A DNA stretch of 64,000 nucleotides from Sphingobacterium detergens. GTDB lineage: Bacteria > Bacteroidota > Bacteroidia > Sphingobacteriales > Sphingobacteriaceae. A model generated the notes under the pieces. That model was not told where the DNA came from. It worked only from the letters and a program-made list of their open reading frames with translations, and did not search any database. The DNA lies in assembly GCF_003610355.1 (NCBI RefSeq), contig NZ_RAPY01000001.1:1178001-1242000 (forward strand). The letters run 5' to 3'. The position numbers and the translations under genes were made by a program. Positions 36,712-45,957 of the stretch are shown here, piece after piece. Every line of letters starts with the position of its first letter. Position 1 is the first letter of the stretch.

Positions 36712-37131
36712 ATGCGTACCCTCTTAACGACCTGTTTTATTATCGGTTGCCTAATATCGGCTTTGATCGGCTGTCAGAGCGAAATTGATATCCGGACGGC
36801 ACAATACAGCGTAAATGGTCAAAAAGTGTATATAACACATTGTCAGAATTGCCACGGCGAAAAAGGAGAAGGATTGGGAAACCTCTACCCTCCGCTTACA
36901 GATACCAAATTTTTGGAAAAAAACCGCCAAAAGCTTGCCTGTATCGTTAAACATGGCACAACAGGGGAACTCGAGGTCGCAGGCAAAAAATTCAATAACA
37001 CGATGCCAGCTTCAAATCTTTCCGCCGTTGATATTGCTTATGTACTGACCTATATCAATACAAAGATCAATAAGGGTAAAGAAATATTTCCCTTAAATGA
37101 GGTGGAAAAACAATTAAAAAATTGTCAATAA
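36712..37131 (+). CDS. Class I cytochrome c, lipoprotein
   Basis: 139-residue monoheme c-type cytochrome with lipoprotein signal peptide ending ALIGC (C21). Heme attachment site CQNCH at 44-48; the sixth ligand Met is probably in NNTMPASNLS near 100. The C-terminal helix SAVDIAYVLTYINTKI is typical of the class. Gap to SCO1 is 1 bp. Likely carries electrons to a copper or heme oxidase at the periplasmic side; the oxidase itself is not in this window. Confidence 0.9.
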   Translation: MRTLLTTCFIIGCLISALIGCQSEIDIRTAQYSVNGQKVYITHCQNCHGEKGEGLGNLYPPLTDTKFLEKNRQKLACIVKHGTTGELEVAGKKFNNTMPASNLSAVDIAYVLTYINTKINKGKEIFPLNEVEKQLKNCQ

Positions 37132-37167
37132 AAAAAGAGGAACTTGTAAAAAGTTCCTCTTTTTTTT
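37132..37167 (+). terminator. Terminator of the SCO1-cytochrome c operon
   Basis: AAAAAGAGGAACTT (37132-37145), loop GTAAA, AAGTTCCTCTTTTT (37151-37164), then more T. It starts immediately after the cytochrome c stop. Confidence 0.88.
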
Positions 37168-37329
37168 GCCTAATGCCCAGCAGGCGTATTAAATCCAGCT
37201 AACAAAAAAATAATCATCCAAAGCCAAAACAATTTAAATCTTTTTTCCTTATTGTATTATTGGTCCAATTTGTTTTTGTATTTATTGATTTATAACAATA
37301 ATTTGACATTTTGGATTCAAATTAATCAC

Positions 37330-37337
37330 TAATTTTG
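37330..37337 (+). promoter_or_regulatory. -7 promoter element of the tetR-RND operon
   Basis: TAATTTTG matches TAnnTTTG, 8 bp before the first ATG of the TetR gene; TTTG at 37302 or 37310 could be the -33 element. If the ATG at 37345 is used the leader is only a few nt. Confidence 0.5.
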
Positions 37338-37344
37338 CAACCGA

Positions 37345-37947
37345 ATGAACGTTCGATTGATGCACACAAATGAAAAAATTGCAGCTGTCTTTGCTGCCAC
37401 ACTTAAACTGATACATACAAACGGTTTCCATGGGACACCAATGAGTAAAATCGCACAGGAATCCGATGTAGCGATAGGAACTATTTACCACTATTTTCCC
37501 TCTAAAGATGATTTGATCTTTGCATTGTTCAAACATTGCCGGTCAATCTTGAACGATTACATATTTGATGGGATAAAAGAAGACTTTGATTATAAAGCTT
37601 CTTTTTTTCATGTGTGGCGCAACTTTGTTCAGTTCTATTTAGAAAACGGACGAATCTTCAGTTTTTTTGAACAGTTTTTTTCCTCACCTTATTACGAGAA
37701 GAATAAGGCTGAGATACAGGAACCTGTCGGTGGCCAAAACAAGGTACTTGACTTTTTGCAGGAAGGCATTGACAAAAAAATTTTAAAACAAGTAAATGTT
37801 CACCTATTGGTGGCTAGTTATATCGGAGTGGCTTTGTCCACAGTACATAGCATCAAATTCAAAGATCTTCACTTCTCCGAACAGAATATGCAGGAGTTAA
37901 TGGAAATAATTTGGGATGGTGCTGTCAATAGAAATAAAAATAATTAA
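37345..37947 (+). CDS. TetR/AcrR family repressor of the efflux operon
   Basis: 200-residue TetR regulator. The N-terminal HTH (about 10-55) reads AAVFAATLKLIHTNGFHGTP and SKIAQESDVAIGTIYHYFPS, the standard TetR recognition-helix end. The C-terminal helical domain would bind the inducer. It is the first gene of an operon (TAATG overlap with the TolC gene), so it most likely represses its own operon and is relieved by an efflux substrate. ATG 37345 is used; ATG 37360 (MHTNEK) is an alternative and would leave a longer leader. No perfect operator palindrome was picked out. Confidence 0.9.
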   Translation: MNVRLMHTNEKIAAVFAATLKLIHTNGFHGTPMSKIAQESDVAIGTIYHYFPSKDDLIFALFKHCRSILNDYIFDGIKEDFDYKASFFHVWRNFVQFYLENGRIFSFFEQFFSSPYYEKNKAEIQEPVGGQNKVLDFLQEGIDKKILKQVNVHLLVASYIGVALSTVHSIKFKDLHFSEQNMQELMEIIWDGAVNRNKNN

Positions 37948-39281
37948 TGAGATATATGAAGTTTAATAAAATCGTTTATTCCTTAGCGACCCTGTCGCTG
38001 TTGAGTAATACAGGATTTGCACAACAGCAATCTGAAAACTTGCCGCCAAATGCGACGCTTCAGCAGCTGATAGATTATGCACTACGCAATCAAATTTCTG
38101 TAAAACAGGCACAATTGGATGAGGCCATCGGTGAAAAGGATATCGATATCTCCCTTTCGGGCTGGTACCCACAATTAGGTTTGAAAGGAAGCTATAACTA
38201 TAATGTGATTGTCCCCGTGGTCAATATCGGTGGAAATAATATCAAAATGGGGCAGAATAATGCCAGTGCATTGACGCTACAAGCCGATCAGCAATTGTTG
38301 AATCCCGAATTGATACAGGCAAAAAAGGCCGCCTCATTAGTTCGCCTAGGCAACAAGCAAAACACCGAAAGCAAAAAGATAAATGCGGTTGTGGAAGTCA
38401 GCAAAGCTTATTATGACATCCTAACCACAGAGGAAATGATTAAAATTGTCCGCGAAAATATTGCTAGGCTCCAAAAGCAGCTGAAAGACGCAAAATCGCA
38501 ATATGATGTCGGAGTGGTTGACAAAACGGATTTTAAAAGAGCACAGATCGCTTTGGCCAATTCCAACGCAGACGAAAAACGGAACGTCGAATTACGAAAA
38601 TATAAATATGAATATCTGAAACAGCTGCTAGCATTGGATAAAGGCCAAAATCTTACTTTATCATTCAGTAATAGCAACATGGAATCCGAAATTTTATTGG
38701 ATACCACAGCTGCTGTAAGTGTTTCCAATCGGATCGAATTCCAACAATTGGAAACATCGAAAAAAATTCAGCAATTGAATACGCAATATTTTAAATGGAC
38801 CTATTTACCTAGCGTAAGTGCCTTTTATAACTACGCATTCAATTATCGGAATGATAAATTCAGCAAACTCTATAACGACAATTTTCCGGGTTCTGTCGCA
38901 GGTTTGAATCTCTCGTTTTCTATTTTCGACGGATTTAAACGAAAAAAACAAGTCAATAAATCCAGGTTGCAAGAGGAACGTATTGACTGGGATATCAAGA
39001 ATCTGGAAAACAGTATCAATACGGAGTATGCCTTATCAAAAGCCACGTACAATGCCAATCTAAATGATTGGAAAACGGCAAAAGAGAATGTAGAATTGTC
39101 CAAAGAGGTTTATGAAACAATCAAATTGCAATACGATGAGGGAATCACAAAATACCTGGATTTAATGACGGCTGAAAATGATCTCAAAATAACGCAATTC
39201 AATTATCTGAGTGCGCTCTATGCATTGCTATCAAGTAAATTGGATGTTCAAAAAGCAGTTGGGGCAATCCAAACTAATTAA
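37947..39281 (+). CDS. TolC-family outer membrane efflux channel
   Basis: Outer-membrane exit duct of a tripartite RND pump, 444 residues. Signal peptide ends near GFAQ. Two tandem halves of long alpha-helical coiled-coil (LQKQLKDAKSQYDVGVVDKT and its counterpart ELSKEVYETIKLQYDEGITK) are typical of the TolC/OEP repeat. Short beta strands between them form the barrel. The ATG shares bases with the tetR stop. It is followed by adaptor and pump genes in the order regulator-channel-adaptor-pump common in Bacteroidota. No lipobox cysteine, unlike OprM. Confidence 0.9.
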   Translation: MRYMKFNKIVYSLATLSLLSNTGFAQQQSENLPPNATLQQLIDYALRNQISVKQAQLDEAIGEKDIDISLSGWYPQLGLKGSYNYNVIVPVVNIGGNNIKMGQNNASALTLQADQQLLNPELIQAKKAASLVRLGNKQNTESKKINAVVEVSKAYYDILTTEEMIKIVRENIARLQKQLKDAKSQYDVGVVDKTDFKRAQIALANSNADEKRNVELRKYKYEYLKQLLALDKGQNLTLSFSNSNMESEILLDTTAAVSVSNRIEFQQLETSKKIQQLNTQYFKWTYLPSVSAFYNYAFNYRNDKFSKLYNDNFPGSVAGLNLSFSIFDGFKRKKQVNKSRLQEERIDWDIKNLENSINTEYALSKATYNANLNDWKTAKENVELSKEVYETIKLQYDEGITKYLDLMTAENDLKITQFNYLSALYALLSSKLDVQKAVGAIQTN

Positions 39282-39309
39282 TCAATTCAAACGGAAACTA
39301 ATACAAATC

Positions 39310-40467
39310 ATGAATAAAAGACAATTATTATTCGCTTTCTTCCTTGGGACGGCTTTAGTATGGACCTCTTGTGGAAATAAAGATGCAAAAAAGCAAGGTG
39401 CAGCACAGGCTCAGGCTGAGAAGGTTGTTCCTGTTACCTTTGGCGCAGCATCACATGAGATTGTAACGGGAACAATTAGTTACCCGTCAACAGTCAAACC
39501 GTTGAACGAAGCAGATCTATTTGCAGAAGTAAGCGGTTATATTACCAAAATATATGTTTCAGATGGTGCTGTGGTCTCTAAAGGTCAAGCCTTATATGAG
39601 ATTGATGGAACACGTTATAACGCAGCCGTACAACAGGCCAAAGCAAGTCTACAAATTGCACAGACTGACCTCGACCGTCAAAAAAGAGATTTGGCCCGTT
39701 ATCAAGTATTGGCTGACAAAGACGCGATCGCTAAACAGGTTTATGATAATGCCGTATCAAATGTTGCTGCTTCGCAAGCACAGGTAGAATCTGCACGCGC
39801 GGCTTTGGTTACAGCAAATACCAATTTGTCCCGTTCTACGATTCGTGCGCCATTCTCCGGAACTGTCGGTATTTCACAAGTACGTCTAGGTGCCTTGGTC
39901 AATCCAGGGTCTACCTTATTGAACACGTTATCTTCGACAAGCCCGATCGCGATTGAGTTTCAGGTCAACGAAAAAGATATCAGCAAGTTTGTTCAAATGC
40001 AAAGCAACCATTCCTCGTCCGATCTTTCACTCTTGTTACCAGATGGAAGTACTTATGAAGGCAAAGGAAGCATAACGACAATTGACCGTGCGGTTGACCC
40101 AGCGACAGGAACAATTAAAGTACGGGCTACGTTCCCGAACAATGCCAATGCGTTAAGAGCGGGGATGAATATCACCATGAATGTATCGACAACTTCGCCA
40201 ACAGAAGAAATCGTTGTTCCTTACAAAGCAGTCTTCGAACAATTGGGTGTGTTCAATTTATATGCCGTTAACGATAGCAGCAAAGCTGAAATCCGCCAGG
40301 TAAAATTGGGTATTAAAGCTGGTGATAAAATCGTTATCAAAGAGGGTGTCAAAGACGGTGAGAAAATCGTTGTTGATGGTGCCATGAATGTCCAAAATGG
40401 TGTTAAAGTCGTCGACGCTGCCACTGCTGCCCAACAAGCTGCAAAAGGCGCTCCGAAAGGAAAATAA
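39310..40467 (+). CDS. RND periplasmic adaptor (MFP) lipoprotein
   Basis: Membrane-fusion protein linking the RND pump to TolC, 385 residues. Lipobox VWTSC at the N-terminus, then the lipoyl/barrel-sandwich half (LFAEVSGYITKIYVSDGAVV), a hairpin coiled coil (about 105-165) and the second lipoyl half (TIRAPFSGTVGISQVRLGAL). Beta-barrel and membrane-proximal domains follow to the C-terminus. The frame is open into the tolC gene from 39211, but only the ATG at 39310 starts at the signal peptide. AcrA/MexE-type by layout. Confidence 0.92.
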   Translation: MNKRQLLFAFFLGTALVWTSCGNKDAKKQGAAQAQAEKVVPVTFGAASHEIVTGTISYPSTVKPLNEADLFAEVSGYITKIYVSDGAVVSKGQALYEIDGTRYNAAVQQAKASLQIAQTDLDRQKRDLARYQVLADKDAIAKQVYDNAVSNVAASQAQVESARAALVTANTNLSRSTIRAPFSGTVGISQVRLGALVNPGSTLLNTLSSTSPIAIEFQVNEKDISKFVQMQSNHSSSDLSLLLPDGSTYEGKGSITTIDRAVDPATGTIKVRATFPNNANALRAGMNITMNVSTTSPTEEIVVPYKAVFEQLGVFNLYAVNDSSKAEIRQVKLGIKAGDKIVIKEGVKDGEKIVVDGAMNVQNGVKVVDAATAAQQAAKGAPKGK

Positions 40468-40504
40468 CAGCATTAATTTTTAAAGAGAATCTAAAAGATA
40501 TAGA

Positions 40505-43500
40505 ATGATTTCAGAAGTATTTATTAAGAGGCCAGTTACCGCAATCGTTATTTCGATATTGATTTCAATCATCGGGATTATTGCTGTATCTACGTTGCCA
40601 ATTAGCCAGTATCCTTCTATTGCACCGCCAACTGTTACAGTTACAGCAAACTATACAGGAGCCGATGCACAGACGGTTGAGCAGACCGTGACAACGCTGA
40701 TCGAGAGTCAGATCAATGGTACACCTGGCATGATTTATATGTCGTCAAATAGTACTTCAAATGGTCAAGCAGCAATTACTGTCACATTTGAAGTAGGTAC
40801 TGATATTGATATCGCCACCCTGGATGTACAAAACCGTGTGGGAATTGCAGAGCCAGCACTACCCGAAGCGGTACGACGTCTGGGGATCACGACCCGTAAA
40901 GCGAACACAGATATCCTGATGCTGGTGGCATTGACATCACCTAAAGGTACGAGAGATGAAAATTTCCTAGCCAATTACAACAACTTGTATGTCAAAGACG
41001 CCTTGTTGCGTGTCAAAGGTGTCGGTGATGTCACAGCTTTTGGTCAACCATTCTCCATGCGTGTATGGTTAGATGCCAACAAATTGGCGAATCTCAGCTT
41101 GAATCCTGCGGATGTATCAGCAGCTATTGCCGAACAAAATTCCCGTATTCCGGGTGGTAGTGTCGGCGGACGTCCACAGGAGTCTTCAACGGTCTTTGAA
41201 TATCCCGTTATTACGGATAGTGACCTTTCTAACCCCGAGGATTTTGAAAACATCGTCGTCAAAACCAATACAGACGGTTCGATTGTACTCCTAAAAGATG
41301 TTGCCCGCGTAGAGCTGGGACAATTTAACTATGGTACATCGTCCAAAGTAAACGGAATGAATTCATCGGCAATGATGATCGCCCAAACACCGGGTGGTAA
41401 TGCCGTTGAATCTGCGGAAGGTATTGTCACCACATTGGAAAAATTAAAACAATCCTTTCCGACAGACGTCGATTACACCATCAGTTATGAAACCGTTTCT
41501 GTGGTAAATGCATCCATTTCTTCGGTAATCCATACCTTGGTGGAAGCGCTACTTTTGGTAACCTTTGTGGTATTCTTCTTCCTACAAAGCTGGAGAGCAA
41601 CATTGATTCCTGTACTGGCAATTCCAGTATCCATCGTTGGTACATTCATCTTTTTCTTGATGTTTGGCTTTTCGGTCAATAACTTGACGATGCTTGCCTT
41701 TGTACTGGCCATCGGTATCGTAGTGGATGATGCCATCGTTGTGGTGGAGGCTGTTCAGCACTATATTGACCATTATAAACTGGATGCCAAGGAAGCAACA
41801 CGTCGTGCAATGGGTGATATTACAGCACCAGTTATCGCAATTGCCCTCATCTTGGCCGCGGTATTCGTTCCGGTAGGATTTATCCCGGGCATGGTGGGTA
41901 AATTGTACCAACAATTTGCCATTACAATTGCCGTATCCGTTATGCTGTCGGCATTTATTGCCCTTTCCCTGACACCAGCCTTGTGTTCAATTTTATTGAA
42001 ACCAACAGCTGTCCATGAGGGCGCAAAAGGCTTGAACAAGTTCTTCTACAAGTTCAACGTATGGTTTGAAAAAGTAACAGTCAAATATTCAAGAGGTGTA
42101 AAACAAGCCATTAAAAAGGCGCCACTTGTGTTGATTATCCTTTTATGTATTTTTATCGGTACAGGTTATATGTTTACCACCAAGCCAACAGGATTTATTC
42201 CTTCTGAAGATGGTGGAGCCTTCTTCGCTGGTGTAACTTTGCCAGAGGGTTCATCCTCTGCCCGTACCAATGAAGTATTGAAAGAGATCGAGGACGATTT
42301 GCATAAGATGTTCCCTGAAATCAAGTATGTAACTGCGATATCTGGTATTAACATTCTGAACCGTTCCTTTAAATCCAATGGTGCGACCTTGTTCGTATCC
42401 TTAAAACCTTGGGAAACACGGACGCGGACAGCGAATGATATTGCAGGAATGATCATGGGTAAATATATGGGCTATACCAAAGCAAGGGTATTGGCCGTAA
42501 CACCACCGGCAATCCCAGGCCTGGGTACATCCGGAGGTTTCTCCCTACAGGTTCAAGATTTACAGACTGTCAATATCAAGGACTTCGAAGCTACGGTAGG
42601 TAAATTCCTTATGGCAGCCAATCAACGTCCTGAAATCGGAATGGCCTATACCATGTTTAACTCCAATTCACCAAACTACAAATTGGAAGTCAACCGTGAG
42701 CAGGCAAAACGTATGGGTGTGCCAATCTCGAGCATCTATTCAACGATATCTGCCTACTTAGGTAGTAGTTATGTCAATGACTTTACGAAATATGGTCGTA
42801 GCTACCGTGTCGTAACACAAGCAGATATGCCCTACCGGATGAACATTGAAGATATCAACAAATTGTACGTCAACAATACATTGGGCAATCCGGTACCAGT
42901 GGGTACATTGGTGAAATATGAGCTGATTACAATGCCTTCGATCATCAACCACTACAATATCTTTAGAAGTATCGAGATCAATGGTAGTTCGGCCCCAGGC
43001 TATTCTTCTGGAGATGCTTTGAAAGCCTTGCAAGAAGTAGCTGCTCAAACATTGCCTGAGGGATTTGACTATCAGTTCTCAGGTCTTTCACTACAAGAGA
43101 TGCAGTCCGGATCAAAGACCGTTCAGATTTTTGCACTATGTATCTTATTTGTATTCCTACTGTTGGCAGCATTGTACGAAAGCTGGTCTGTTCCATTCTC
43201 TATCCTCCTATCAGTTCCTTTAGGTGTATTTGGTGCGATCTTGACTCTGACGTTGATACCAACATTGGATAATAATATCTATGCGCAAATCGGTTTGGTA
43301 ACCATCATTGGTCTTGCGGCCAAGAATGCGATCCTGATTGTGGAATTCGCCAAAGAGCGGGTTGATATCGGAATGAATCTCTATGAAGCAACGTTAGACG
43401 CTGTAAAATTGCGTTTACGCCCGATTATCATGACCTCTTTTGCCTTCATCCTAGGTATTATTCCATTGATGTTGTCACATGGTGCCGGTGCCATATCCCG

Positions 43501-43675
43501 CCAAACAATCGGCTGGACGGTATTCGGTGGTATGACTGCGGCAACACTTTTGGCAATCTTTATCGTACCGGTTCTATTCGTTGTGATTACGAGAATGGCT
43601 TACGGTAAGAAAAAATTGGCTGAATTAGAAGCTAATTTTGATGAAGAAAAAGCGAAAAACTTAAGTGCACACTAA
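40505..43675 (+). CDS. RND multidrug efflux pump, HAE1 (AcrB/MexF-like)
   Basis: Inner-membrane proton antiporter that exports hydrophobic drugs or detergents through the adaptor and TolC, 1056 residues. Starts with the HAE1 signature ISEVFIKRPVTAIVISILIS, then SQYPSIAPPTVTVTANYTGA. Proton-relay Asp pair D408-D409 in GIVVDDAIVVVEAV corresponds to AcrB D407-D408. Further TM landmarks are PVIAIALILAAVFVPVGFIPG, and GLAAKNAILIVEFAKE in the second half. Large periplasmic loops in both halves complete the layout. Last gene of the operon; all components for a functional tripartite pump are intact. Confidence 0.95.
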   Translation: MISEVFIKRPVTAIVISILISIIGIIAVSTLPISQYPSIAPPTVTVTANYTGADAQTVEQTVTTLIESQINGTPGMIYMSSNSTSNGQAAITVTFEVGTDIDIATLDVQNRVGIAEPALPEAVRRLGITTRKANTDILMLVALTSPKGTRDENFLANYNNLYVKDALLRVKGVGDVTAFGQPFSMRVWLDANKLANLSLNPADVSAAIAEQNSRIPGGSVGGRPQESSTVFEYPVITDSDLSNPEDFENIVVKTNTDGSIVLLKDVARVELGQFNYGTSSKVNGMNSSAMMIAQTPGGNAVESAEGIVTTLEKLKQSFPTDVDYTISYETVSVVNASISSVIHTLVEALLLVTFVVFFFLQSWRATLIPVLAIPVSIVGTFIFFLMFGFSVNNLTMLAFVLAIGIVVDDAIVVVEAVQHYIDHYKLDAKEATRRAMGDITAPVIAIALILAAVFVPVGFIPGMVGKLYQQFAITIAVSVMLSAFIALSLTPALCSILLKPTAVHEGAKGLNKFFYKFNVWFEKVTVKYSRGVKQAIKKAPLVLIILLCIFIGTGYMFTTKPTGFIPSEDGGAFFAGVTLPEGSSSARTNEVLKEIEDDLHKMFPEIKYVTAISGINILNRSFKSNGATLFVSLKPWETRTRTANDIAGMIMGKYMGYTKARVLAVTPPAIPGLGTSGGFSLQVQDLQTVNIKDFEATVGKFLMAANQRPEIGMAYTMFNSNSPNYKLEVNREQAKRMGVPISSIYSTISAYLGSSYVNDFTKYGRSYRVVTQADMPYRMNIEDINKLYVNNTLGNPVPVGTLVKYELITMPSIINHYNIFRSIEINGSSAPGYSSGDALKALQEVAAQTLPEGFDYQFSGLSLQEMQSGSKTVQIFALCILFVFLLLAALYESWSVPFSILLSVPLGVFGAILTLTLIPTLDNNIYAQIGLVTIIGLAAKNAILIVEFAKERVDIGMNLYEATLDAVKLRLRPIIMTSFAFILGIIPLMLSHGAGAISRQTIGWTVFGGMTAATLLAIFIVPVLFVVITRMAYGKKKLAELEANFDEEKAKNLSAH

Positions 43676-43689
43676 GCAAATAAAATTTG

Positions 43690-43725
43690 CCGTATGTGCT
43701 AAGACCATACCGTAAATGCTAAGAC
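43690..43725 (+). repeat. Short direct repeat downstream of the efflux operon
   Basis: CCGTATGTGCTAAGAC (43690-43705) and CCGTAAATGCTAAGAC (43710-43725) match at 14 of 16 positions with a 20-bp period; the second copy runs into the terminator stem. Confidence 0.6.
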
Positions 43726-43762
43726 GCCTTTCCTTCTGACGAAGGAAAGGCGTCTTGCTTTT
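43721..43762 (+). terminator. Terminator of the RND efflux operon
   Basis: Perfect 16-bp stem AAGACGCCTTTCCTTC (43721-43736), loop TGAC, GAAGGAAAGGCGTCTT (43741-43756), followed by T-rich sequence. The strongest hairpin in the window. Confidence 0.85.
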
Positions 43763-43811
43763 TGCTCTTCCAATTATAATTTTTAATTTTACCACACACT
43801 ATTAAATAAAT

Positions 43812-44423
43812 ATGTCACCTGAATCACAACGTAAATTTGAACAGCTCAACCTTCTTGCCGAATCCTATGACGCCCTACTATTCGACGTCGACGGTACTTT
43901 GGCCGACAACATGGATGCCCACAAACAAGCATATAAAGCTGCCGCCGAACAATATGGTGTCACTTTGGATGTCAATCTTATTGATGAAACGGCTGGCTGG
44001 CCTACGGTTGCTGTTGCAGAGGAAATCAGTAAACGCTATGGCGTAGACTTCGATTATCAGGAATTCTCAACATTGAAGTCCACCATATTCCGGGATGAGT
44101 ATGTCTTTAAAACAAAGCCCGTGGATTATGTTGTTGAACATTTAAAATATCAAAAGGGTAAAAAACATATTGCTGCTGTCTCGGGTGGCACAAGAACAAC
44201 CTTGTCGATGACCCTGACAACCATAGGTGTATGGGATGACCTGGAAACATTGGTCTGTGCCGGTGATACAGCAGAAGGTAAACCCTCACCACAACCGTTC
44301 TTACTTGCTGCTTCACAGCTGAATATAGCTCCTGAGAAATGTTTAGTCTATGAAGATGGTGTCCCTGGTGTAGAAGGCGCAAAAGCCGCTGGAATGGGCT
44401 GGATCCGCGTAGATGAGCTATAA
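43812..44423 (+). CDS. HAD-family phosphatase (beta-PGM/YqaB-like)
   Basis: 203-residue HAD hydrolase, subclass IA/beta-phosphoglucomutase-like. Motif I DVDGTL with nucleophile D25 and acid/base D27 in LLFDVDGTLADN; a helical cap (30-95); motif II in AAVSGGTRTT; the Lys of AEGKPSPQPFLLA; motif IV in VYEDGVPGVEGAKAAGM. Closest type is YqaB/fructose-1-P phosphatase or beta-PGM, but the substrate cannot be set from sequence. Monocistronic between two terminators. Confidence 0.85.
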   Translation: MSPESQRKFEQLNLLAESYDALLFDVDGTLADNMDAHKQAYKAAAEQYGVTLDVNLIDETAGWPTVAVAEEISKRYGVDFDYQEFSTLKSTIFRDEYVFKTKPVDYVVEHLKYQKGKKHIAAVSGGTRTTLSMTLTTIGVWDDLETLVCAGDTAEGKPSPQPFLLAASQLNIAPEKCLVYEDGVPGVEGAKAAGMGWIRVDEL

Positions 44424-44445
44424 TTAATCAAATAAAAATACTACA

Positions 44446-44482
44446 AAAAGCCCCCGAGTTTTCTATTCGAGGGCTTTTCTTT
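44446..44482 (+). terminator. Terminator of the HAD phosphatase gene
   Basis: AAAAGCCCCCGA (44446-44457) pairs with TCGAGGGCTTTT (44467-44478) with one C-A mismatch; a T-rich tail follows. Confidence 0.75.
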
Positions 44483-44560
44483 TATTCCTACGCTCCCTCC
44501 TTTCAGACTGTTCAATTCTGGGAGGGATTCGCTACTACTTCCGCATGACTTCTTTCTATA

Positions 44561-45943
44561 CTAGAAGCTCGTGATAATTTTCACACCACCATTACTGTAA
44601 TTCAGATCAGATGACCGCAAGCCACCGACCGGTATTTTATAATAAGGTTCCACAGAAATGGAAAGTTTTCCAACTTTCTGTTTTCTTCCAACCGAGAAAT
44701 TAACAAAACCATTCACACCTTTATCATCCACATTCTTTTCGGTGGATTTTTGCTTATACTCCGTATTATTGGTTTCATAAATGGTCGCGCGTTCCTGATC
44801 CAGTACACCAACATAGGAAACCCCTACAGAGGTATAAAAATTCTTAGTGATTGCATAACGAACATCAACCGGAATATCCACCGTCAGAATTTTACCAGAG
44901 ACACGTTCGTTGCTTTTGGCATCCTTGGCATCAGCTAAACCCTTTGCAAAAGCATTACTCAAACCATTGGGTTGCGAAAGATAATTTGGTGCGTTCATTT
45001 CAAAAGAATTGGAAGCCATCGCTGGTGTGATGGGCGTATTTCCCGAAACAGCACCATAATGTTGGATCGAAGCACCTGAACGAATACTGATCTTACTCGA
45101 AACATTATAGGCCAGTGCAACTCCCCCGCCAAGTGTGATACTTTCAGAAGTGGAAGCTGGAGACACAAATGCGCCCATTTCCCATTTTCTATCAAGGTCA
45201 TTGTTGGATTTCAACATCACACTACCCCTCCGGTTTTCCTGTTGTCCAGCATATAGCGCAGCAAGGCGTGCAGCTTCACGTTGGGTCTGTGTAGAAGAAA
45301 CCACAGTATTTGAGTTCGTTGGTGTCACATTTGATTGCGTTGTTGTGGCAACCTGAGTCCTTGTTGTGATATCTGTAGAAGCAGTGGCTGTAGGATCATC
45401 CAAATTGATCTGTGCGGATAATGTACTATTTCGCAATTGCATAGTCTGCCCACCCAAAGCGGCGAAATTATTTGATACATTGATATTATTTCCACGTACA
45501 GCCTTTCCACCAAATAGGACAAACTGTTGTTGTTGACTATTATCCGTAGGCTCGTTTTCCACCTTCGAATAGGTAAACGGTCTATCCCGCAATAGCTCCT
45601 GTGCACTTAGCCCCTGCTCTCCAGTGACAGCAGACAATGAGCGTTGAATAGACTCTTTTAAATCTTTATTATCGGCGAGAACCTCGCTATTTTTATCATT
45701 TTGTGTTAAAACTGCAGAAGACGGAGCGACCGAAGAATTATTTTTTAAACTCCAATACCCCACACCAAAACATAAAAGTACAGCGGCTGCCGCGCTCCAA
45801 TATTTCCAGGCGGAAGAAGGCGGTGCTGCTACCCCATGCTTTGACGCAAACTTTTCCCAGGAGCCTTCCCGATACGGGAGCTCATGGTCTTTTAATTGCC
45901 CAATGATTTCTTCTATCAATTCTTTTTTCTTATTGCCTTCCAT
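44561..45943 (-). CDS. Anti-sigma-like TM protein fused to outer-membrane beta-barrel
   Basis: 460 residues. Residues 1-45 are charged, soluble and helical (IEEIIGQLKDHELPYREGSW), then a single TM helix (46-66), a long low-complexity Gln/Asn/Thr-rich linker (about 75-225), and a C-terminal beta-strand domain (250-460) that ends in Phe (VKIITSF). That domain resembles the PorT/OmpA-like 8-strand barrels (MGAFVSPASTSESITLGGGV, FYTSVGVSYVGVL). The gene follows the ECF sigma gene by 14 bp. The N-terminal half probably acts as anti-sigma factor and the C-terminus as an envelope sensor. How one chain spans both membranes is unclear. Architecture seen; roles inferred. Confidence 0.75.
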   Translation of the reverse strand: MEGNKKKELIEEIIGQLKDHELPYREGSWEKFASKHGVAAPPSSAWKYWSAAAAVLLCFGVGYWSLKNNSSVAPSSAVLTQNDKNSEVLADNKDLKESIQRSLSAVTGEQGLSAQELLRDRPFTYSKVENEPTDNSQQQQFVLFGGKAVRGNNINVSNNFAALGGQTMQLRNSTLSAQINLDDPTATASTDITTRTQVATTTQSNVTPTNSNTVVSSTQTQREAARLAALYAGQQENRRGSVMLKSNNDLDRKWEMGAFVSPASTSESITLGGGVALAYNVSSKISIRSGASIQHYGAVSGNTPITPAMASNSFEMNAPNYLSQPNGLSNAFAKGLADAKDAKSNERVSGKILTVDIPVDVRYAITKNFYTSVGVSYVGVLDQERATIYETNNTEYKQKSTEKNVDDKGVNGFVNFSVGRKQKVGKLSISVEPYYKIPVGGLRSSDLNYSNGGVKIITSF

Positions 45944-45957
45944 TGTAACAACAATAT

